From contig NZ_LT629799.1 of assembly GCF_900105785.1 (NCBI RefSeq), positions 1,922,001-1,986,000 on the forward strand: a DNA stretch of 64,000 nt, written 5' to 3'. Source of the stretch: Microlunatus sagamiharensis (GTDB lineage Bacteria > Actinomycetota > Actinomycetes > Propionibacteriales > Propionibacteriaceae). Shown piece after piece: positions 58,721 through 64,000 of the stretch; position 1 is the first letter of the stretch, and each line of letters starts with the position of its first letter. Position numbers and translations under genes: made by a program. The notes below the pieces were generated by a model. That model did not search any database and was not told the origin of the DNA. It saw only the letters and a program-made list of their open reading frames with translations.

Positions 58721-59509
58721 GTGCCCCAGGACCGCCTGCCGTGCCCCTGCTGCGGGCACCGGACCTTGACCGCGCTGGACGAATACGAGCTGTGCCCTGT
58801 CTGCTTCTGGGAGGACGACCCGCGCCAGTCGAGCGACCCCTACCTCGTCAACGGCGCCAACGGGAAGTCCCTCGCCGAGAGCCGGCGGACGTACGCCAGG
58901 ATCGGCGCGATGGACGAGATCTTCCTGGCGAAGGTCCGTCCAGTCCGTTCGCCGGAGGCCGGCGACGAGGCTGCGAGCTCTCAGGGTCGCCTCGTCCGTG
59001 ACGAGCGCCGCACGTCGGCCGAGTTCCCTCGAACAGCCGTGGTCGCCTCCGCGATCACGGTGGGCGTGGTGGCCGCTGTGCCGGTCGCGCTGCCGGTCGT
59101 GCTGGGGCCTGCGTTCGCCCAGGCGCTCGTGGACGGTGCGAGCCTGGGGCAGGCCTGGGACGCGACCGCGCCGACGAGCGACGACTGGGAGGTGCTGCCC
59201 GCCTTCCTGGTGGGCGCGGTGTTCCTGAGCCTGCCGACCTCCCTGGCGTCCGCGGCCACGTGGCTCCTGATCAGGAGATCACGCACCTCGGCGCTGCTCG
59301 CCCACGCGGGTGCGGCGGTCGCCGCCGCCGGCGTCCCCCTGCTGCTGCTCGCCTTCGTGAACCGGAGCCTGGCGGTCTCGGTCGCGGTGCTTGCGGCTCT
59401 GGTCACCCTGGTCGCGGCGCCGCTGGTCGCACGGGCTCGTCGGCAGCCTGCGCGCACGGTCACCCGCACGTCACCGACTCCTGCGGAGCAGACGGGGGAC
59501 CGGGGCTAG
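58721..59509 (+). CDS. CPCC-type Cys-rich domain fused to membrane segments
   Basis: 262 residues. N-terminal CPCC domain (~1-75): PCPCCGHRTL, YELCPVCFWEDD and NGANGKSLAESRRTY. The remainder has about four TM helices (~105-125, ~145-185, ~190-235) and an Arg-rich tail. CPCC domains alone are common small bacterial proteins; the membrane extension is less usual. GTG start 6 bp after the DUF1330 stop. Confidence 0.75.
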   Translation: MPQDRLPCPCCGHRTLTALDEYELCPVCFWEDDPRQSSDPYLVNGANGKSLAESRRTYARIGAMDEIFLAKVRPVRSPEAGDEAASSQGRLVRDERRTSAEFPRTAVVASAITVGVVAAVPVALPVVLGPAFAQALVDGASLGQAWDATAPTSDDWEVLPAFLVGAVFLSLPTSLASAATWLLIRRSRTSALLAHAGAAVAAAGVPLLLLAFVNRSLAVSVAVLAALVTLVAAPLVARARRQPARTVTRTSPTPAEQTGDRG

Positions 59510-59567
59510 CTCGCCCCGAGCGCGACGCTCGCCAGGAGAACGGCTGCTGCGCGGGCAGGATGCAGGT

Positions 59568-59855
59568 TCACGCCGTCACGCTGGTCGTGCCGCTGCTGAA
59601 GTCGGCCAGCACGACCGCCGACCAGACGGCGACGCAGGTCCCGACGAGCACGAGGGCGATGCGGGCGGTCGGCGACCAGTGCCGGCACGACACACCCACG
59701 ACGACGCCGAACAGCCCGGCGACCAGCGAGCCGACGGGCCAGGACAGCACGGTCAGCAGCGCTGCCACCGCCCAGGTCACGATCGCGGTGAGCCACCGCC
59801 TGGTCGGGCTGACCACGGCGGCGCGCGCCACCGGGCCTGGCGTGGCGCCCGTCAT
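59568..59855 (-). CDS. Small integral membrane protein
   Basis: 95 residues with two or three TM helices (WLTAIVTWAVAALLTVLSWPVGSLVAGLFGVVVGV; ALVLVGTCVAVWSAVVLADF). No family recognised. ATG start at 59855 has a weak ribosome site. Convergent with the CPCC gene. Confidence 0.55.
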   Translation of the reverse strand: MTGATPGPVARAAVVSPTRRWLTAIVTWAVAALLTVLSWPVGSLVAGLFGVVVGVSCRHWSPTARIALVLVGTCVAVWSAVVLADFSSGTTSVTA

Positions 59856-59963
59856 CGGCGGTGAGCAGCAGGGCGGAGGGACACGCGAGCAGTGTCCTAC
59901 GGATCGAGGTCCCGTGAGGCCCTCCAGCCCCCTCCGCGCCGGTGGCTCGCGCGCGAGGGCCCG

Positions 59964-62900
59964 TCAGCCCGCCAGCACCTTCCGCACCGCGTCGTACGCG
60001 GGCGTCGGCTTCCCGCCGTCGAACAGCAGGTCGTGGCCCTGGTGCAGGTCGCCGTCGTCGTCGAGCCACCAGTCGTAGCGGTCGTCGACCCCCCACGTCG
60101 TGTACGAGACGCAGACCGTCGAGCGCAGGCACCCCTTGAGGACCGTGGCGAACTGTGACGCCTGCGCCTTCCGGCCCTCGGCGTCGGTGACGTCGTTCTC
60201 GGAGATCCGGGCGACCAGCCCGGCTCTCCCGACGTTCCTGAACGTCGTGGCGAGGTCGTCGGCGGAGATGGCGTCGGTGCCGCGGTCGTAGACGTGCGCC
60301 TGCAGGCCCACGCCGGCGATGTGGCCGCCCTGCGCGTTCGTGTCGCGGGCGAGGCGGAGCAGGGCGTCCTGGCGGGGACCGGGGACGTCGGCACCGTTCT
60401 CGTTGATGAACTGCCGCACGTCCGGGTCCGCGTCGTGCACGGCCTTCGAGACGACGGCCGGGTAGCCGGGCCCGAAGACGCGGTACCAGGTGTTCTCCTG
60501 CAGGCTCGTCCCCTGGTCGACGTCGAACGGTTCGTTGAGCACGTCGAGCGAGGCGAGCCGGCCCTGGAAGTGCGTCACCACGGTGGTCACGTAGTCGAGC
60601 AGGGCCGCGGCGCTGGCGCGGCGCTCCTCCTCGGTGCCGGAGGGCAGCTCCTGCATCCAGCGCGGCATCGCCTCGCTGAAGGCGATCGTGTGCCCGTGCA
60701 CCGCGACGCCCTTGCTCCGCGCGAGGTCGAGGAGGGCGTCGGCCTCCTCGAAGGTGTACTCGCCCCGGCGCGGCGACAGCGCCTGCGGCTTCATGACGTT
60801 CTCCGGGGTGAGCGCGCCGAACCCACTCACGAAGGCGTCGGCGTAGTCCGCGTCCGCGGCGAGCGGACCCGGCGCCACCGCCGCCCCGACGAGAAAACCA
60901 GGACGCGCACGGGTGGCGAGGGCCTGCAGCCCGGCCGAGGACGGTTGCGCGCGGGCCGATGCGGGTCCGGCGGCGGCCAGGGTCGAGCCACCCGGCGCCG
61001 CGGCGGTGAAGGAGCCGACGGTGAACGAGCCCTCCTCGCTCGACAGCCCCAGCCAGAGCCGGCCGGATCCGAAGACGTCGCCGCGCGGGAGAGAGGCGAC
61101 CGTCCGGCCGCCGCTGGCGATCTCGAGCCGGTCGCCGGAGCGCCGGACCGACAGCTCGGCCGCCGGGTCGGCGAGCCGCACGTGCTCCTCCTGCGTCGGG
61201 CGCGGGTCCCGGACGTCCTGCCGGGGCGAGCCGTCGAAGACCGAGACGCGCAGGTCGTCCCCGCGGAGTGTCAGCCGCACCCCGGCCGGCTCGATGCGGA
61301 ACTCGTCGGCGACGACCGGCGGGCTGTCCTGGACGCTCAGGCTGGCGTCGGCGGTCACGTCCGCGAACGAGACGCTGACCGCGAAGTCCTCGGGCGCCAC
61401 CAGGTGGGTGCCCAGGAGGACCGGCGGGTTCGGTCGGCCTCCCCCGCCGTCCTGCTCGACGATGCTCTTCCCGGTCGACCGCACCCGCAGGCGGGTGCCG
61501 TCCCCGACGACCCCGGGCACGTGCCGCCAGTCCTGCCGCAGCAGGTCGACGACGCTGCGGCGCGCGAGCAGCGGGTCGGCCGGGCTGCCGCCAAGCACCG
61601 CACCGAAGGCAGCATCGGCCGGGGTCGACGACCCGCTCCTTTCGAGCCCGAAGGTCCTCGCGCCTCTCGTCGTGAGGCCCGCGCCGGAGCCGTCGAGGGT
61701 CGTGACCGCACCGCTGCCGTTCTCGCCCGGCGCGCCGACGGTGAGGTCGAGGCGTCCGTCGGCGTCGTGGTCGAGCAGGGAGACCGTCGCGCCGAAGCGG
61801 TCCCTGGTCTCCGCCGAGCCCGGGACGCCCCTGGTGTCCTGGTCGTAGGCCTTGTTCCCGCTGGTGCGGTAGCCCTTCCGGCCGCCGAGGACGAGCGTCA
61901 CCCGACCGGCGTCGCGCCGACCGCCGACCGCCTCCCCCGGAGCGCCGACGAGCAGGTCGGCGAAGCCGTCGCGATCCACGTCGCCCAGCGCCAGGGCCGC
62001 ACCGAAGTCGTCGCCCGCGTGGTTGCTGCCGGGGACCCCCTTCGTCGACCGGGTCAGCACCGTCTCCTTCGCCCGCAGCCCGGCGCCGGTGCCCGAGAAC
62101 GCGAGGGTCACGACGCGCCCGCCCTCCGTCGACCGAGCGCCAGGGGCGGGCACGAGGCCGACGACGACCTCGTCGCGCCCGAATCCCGAGACGTCGCCGA
62201 CCGCGAGGGACGCCAGTCCCGGGTAGCCGCGCGATGACGGCACGGGTACGCAGCCGCCGCCCGCCGGGCACACGGTCACGGAACCCGCGTGGGCGTGCCC
62301 GTCGCCGGCCGCGAGCCCCCGCGAGGCCACGACCAGGTCGGAGCGGCGGTCGCCGTCGACGTCCCCGGTCGCGAGCGAGGAGCCGAAGAGCAGGTCCCGG
62401 TCGGTGCCGCTCCGCCTCCCGTGCAGGACGCTGGACCGCGCTGTCGAGAAGCCGGCGGGACCACCCTGCAGCACGGTGACCGAGCCGCTCGCGCCGTGGT
62501 CCTCGGCGGGGACCTCCACGGGGTCGGCGTACGGGGCTCCCACCGCGAGGTCGGCCCAGCCGTCGCCGTCGAGGTCCGCGGCCACGAGCGACGCCCCGAA
62601 GCCGTCCGGCCCGGCGTCGCCGGCCCGCCGCAGGACGGTCGACCGGGCCCCCGTCAGACCCTTCGACGAGCCGTGCAGCAGGGTGACGGTGCCCACCTCC
62701 CCCGTCGCGCCCACGGCGAGATCGGCGTAGCCGTCGTGGTCGAAGTCGGCGCTCGCCACCGCCGACGCGAAGTGGCCGTCGGCGACCGGCTCCCCGGCCA
62801 CACCGGCACTGGCCTGGGTGATCGTCCAGCCGGCGGTCGACAGCCCCTTCGTCGACGCGGGCAGCACGACGAGCCCACCGGCGCCCTTCGCCGTCCCGAC

Positions 62901-63059
62901 CTGCAGGCCCGGCGCACCCACCACCTGCTCGGGGTGGCCGTCGCCGTCCAGGTCGTACGGCGCGACCCGGCGGACCGGTGCGGCGACCGCGGAGCTGCTC
63001 AGCAGCAGGGGCGACACCAGCGCGAGGCCGAGCAGCGCGGCGGTGGTACGACGAGGCAC
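59964..63059 (-). CDS. Secreted FG-GAP propeller fused to GH10 endo-xylanase-like domain
   Basis: 1031 residues. Signal peptide (PRRTTAALLGLALVSPLLLSSSAVAA). Residues ~30-480 hold seven calcium-binding FG-GAP repeats, with DLDGDGHPE, DFDHDGYAD, DLDGDGWAD, DVDGDRRSD, DVSGFGRDE, DVDRDGFAD and DHDADGRLD, a seven-bladed integrin-like propeller. A beta-rich domain (~490-650) follows, then GH10 (~690-1031): LTPENVMKPQAL, acid/base Glu in LDVLNEPFD (~842), nucleophile Glu in ARISENDVT (~953). The usual HTLVWH stretch reads HTIAFSEAMPRW, so the subsite residues differ and substrate may not be plain xylan. GTG start at 63059; TGA at 59964. Confidence 0.85.
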   Translation of the reverse strand: MPRRTTAALLGLALVSPLLLSSSAVAAPVRRVAPYDLDGDGHPEQVVGAPGLQVGTAKGAGGLVVLPASTKGLSTAGWTITQASAGVAGEPVADGHFASAVASADFDHDGYADLAVGATGEVGTVTLLHGSSKGLTGARSTVLRRAGDAGPDGFGASLVAADLDGDGWADLAVGAPYADPVEVPAEDHGASGSVTVLQGGPAGFSTARSSVLHGRRSGTDRDLLFGSSLATGDVDGDRRSDLVVASRGLAAGDGHAHAGSVTVCPAGGGCVPVPSSRGYPGLASLAVGDVSGFGRDEVVVGLVPAPGARSTEGGRVVTLAFSGTGAGLRAKETVLTRSTKGVPGSNHAGDDFGAALALGDVDRDGFADLLVGAPGEAVGGRRDAGRVTLVLGGRKGYRTSGNKAYDQDTRGVPGSAETRDRFGATVSLLDHDADGRLDLTVGAPGENGSGAVTTLDGSGAGLTTRGARTFGLERSGSSTPADAAFGAVLGGSPADPLLARRSVVDLLRQDWRHVPGVVGDGTRLRVRSTGKSIVEQDGGGGRPNPPVLLGTHLVAPEDFAVSVSFADVTADASLSVQDSPPVVADEFRIEPAGVRLTLRGDDLRVSVFDGSPRQDVRDPRPTQEEHVRLADPAAELSVRRSGDRLEIASGGRTVASLPRGDVFGSGRLWLGLSSEEGSFTVGSFTAAAPGGSTLAAAGPASARAQPSSAGLQALATRARPGFLVGAAVAPGPLAADADYADAFVSGFGALTPENVMKPQALSPRRGEYTFEEADALLDLARSKGVAVHGHTIAFSEAMPRWMQELPSGTEEERRASAAALLDYVTTVVTHFQGRLASLDVLNEPFDVDQGTSLQENTWYRVFGPGYPAVVSKAVHDADPDVRQFINENGADVPGPRQDALLRLARDTNAQGGHIAGVGLQAHVYDRGTDAISADDLATTFRNVGRAGLVARISENDVTDAEGRKAQASQFATVLKGCLRSTVCVSYTTWGVDDRYDWWLDDDGDLHQGHDLLFDGGKPTPAYDAVRKVLAG

Positions 63060-63184
63060 GACGGGGCTCCCGGGATCGACGACTGTCCCGAGAGTCTGGA
63101 CGAACCGTCCCCCCGCCGCAGCCGATCCCGCGCCCGGCCTCGACCAGGAGACGCTGGCCGGGCTCCCCGCCCTAGGTTGAGCGC

Positions 63185-64000
63185 GTGGAGGCGTCGGAGC
63201 TCGAGCGCGCGAAGGCGGCGGCCGTGTCGGCCGCGACCTCGCTCGGTCTCGACGTCGACGACGCGGTGGTCCTCTTCGCCTCGAACCGGCTGGCCCTGCG
63301 TCTCACCCCGGGTGACGTCCTCGCCAGGGTCTCGTCCGGCGGGCACGCGACGGCCCGGCTCGAGCTGGACCGGGCCCGGCGGCTCGCGGCCGCCGGCTGC
63401 CCGGTCGGCGTCCCGCACCCCCGGGTGCCCCCGCAGGTGCACGAGCGCGACGGCTTCGCGCTGACCTTCTGGACCTACCACGACCAGACGGGGCGCGACG
63501 TCCCGGCCGAGGACTACGCCGCAGCCCTGGCGCGGTTGCACGCAGGCCTCCGTTCAGTCGACCTGCCCGCGCCCCGCTTCACCGACCGGGTCGAGGAGGC
63601 CCGGCAGGTGGTGTCGGACCCGGACCTCTCGCCGGACCTCGCCGACGCGGACCGGGTGCTGCTCGTCGGTCGCCTCACCGACCTGCGCCGGAGGATCGAC
63701 GGGCTCGGGACGGCGGAGCAGCTGGTCCACGGCGAGCCCCACCCCGGCAACGTGCTCGCCACCGAGCAGGGGCCGGTCCTCATCGACCTCGAGACCCTCT
63801 GCCTCGGTCCCGTCGAGCTGGACCTGGCGCACGCGCCGGAGTCCGTGTGCGCGCACTACCCCGGGCTCGATCCGGAGCTGCTGACCGCCTGCCGGCAGCT
63901 CGTGATGGCCGTCATCGCCGCCTGGCGGTGGCGGGTGGACGACGACTTCCCGGACCGCGAGCACTGGAGGCACGCGCTCCTGGCTGCCCTGCGCGAGGGG
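63185..64000 (+). CDS. Aminoglycoside-phosphotransferase-family kinase (runs off right edge)
   Basis: Open frame of 272 codons from GTG 63185 to the window edge with no stop. APH-fold motifs: LALRLTPGDVLARVSSGGHATARLELDRARRL (nucleotide-binding part, Arg in place of Lys as often in this subgroup), LVHGEPHPGNVLA (catalytic loop) and VLIDLETLCLGPVELDLA (metal-binding). Unlike the APH-like protein at 27.8 kb, the catalytic Asn and Asp are intact apart from Glu in HGE. Substrate unknown; most chromosomal members do not confer drug resistance. It is divergent from the xylanase-like gene, with 125 bp between. Confidence 0.8.
   Translation, partial: MEASELERAKAAAVSAATSLGLDVDDAVVLFASNRLALRLTPGDVLARVSSGGHATARLELDRARRLAAAGCPVGVPHPRVPPQVHERDGFALTFWTYHDQTGRDVPAEDYAAALARLHAGLRSVDLPAPRFTDRVEEARQVVSDPDLSPDLADADRVLLVGRLTDLRRRIDGLGTAEQLVHGEPHPGNVLATEQGPVLIDLETLCLGPVELDLAHAPESVCAHYPGLDPELLTACRQLVMAVIAAWRWRVDDDFPDREHWRHALLAALREG

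Overview
The window is chromosomal DNA from a very GC-rich actinobacterium. Genes are packed tightly on both strands, GTG starts are common, and many same-strand neighbours overlap by 4 bp (GTGA or ATGA). The gene set (AdnAB, RecBD, MoeZ with a fused rhodanese domain, a PknG-GlnH-GlnX system, an IdeR-type iron box) fits Actinomycetota. A Propionibacteriales-like genus is plausible, but the sequence alone does not fix the genus. I saw no rRNA, tRNA, CRISPR array, insertion sequence, prophage or replication origin, and no gene-free stretch over 300 bp.

Region 1 (1-12.4 kb) is DNA repair: the 3' part of recB and all of recD face nudC, adnB and adnA. Two double-strand-break end-processing machines therefore sit tail to tail. 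Region 2 (12.4-24.2 kb) holds a lower-GC gene for a secreted/membrane Ig-like protein, an SDR gene divergent from a MerR regulator across a clear dyad, a VanZ-like gene, and a leftward run of six genes (pirin, serB, nitrilase-family amidase, MDR oxidoreductase, membrane-anchored beta-propeller, polytopic membrane protein). Region 3 (24.2-35.1 kb) holds a DUF427 protein, an ATL-type alkyltransferase-like protein, a cold-shock protein with a strong terminator, a UBP zinc finger, moeZ, a degenerate APH-fold protein, GNAT and CPBP proteins, a MarR/FAD-monooxygenase divergent pair, and an amino-acid permease coupled to a tandem universal stress protein.

Region 4 (35.1-46.7 kb) holds DDAH, a GNAT/MenC-like pair followed by a stand-alone LigD-type polymerase, and a HugZ-like haem protein divergent from an ABC exporter across a 17/19 IdeR box. 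A TetR regulator follows, then a complete FrcBCA-like sugar ABC operon divergent from its LacI regulator, with promoter and operator signals readable in the sequence.

Region 5 (48.4-58.4 kb) is the most notable part. Eight rightward genes, mostly joined by 4-bp overlaps, encode TelA, an uncharacterised protein, a CbbX/SpoVK-type AAA+ ATPase, GlnX, GlnH, a helical/coiled-coil protein, PknG and a zinc-ribbon PP2C phosphatase. This looks like an enlarged form of the mycobacterial amino-acid-sensing GlnH-GlnX-PknG pathway, with its own phosphatase and remodelling factors. Region 6 (58.4-64 kb) holds small proteins, a secreted fusion of a seven-repeat FG-GAP propeller to a divergent GH10 xylanase domain, and a phosphotransferase gene that runs off the right edge.
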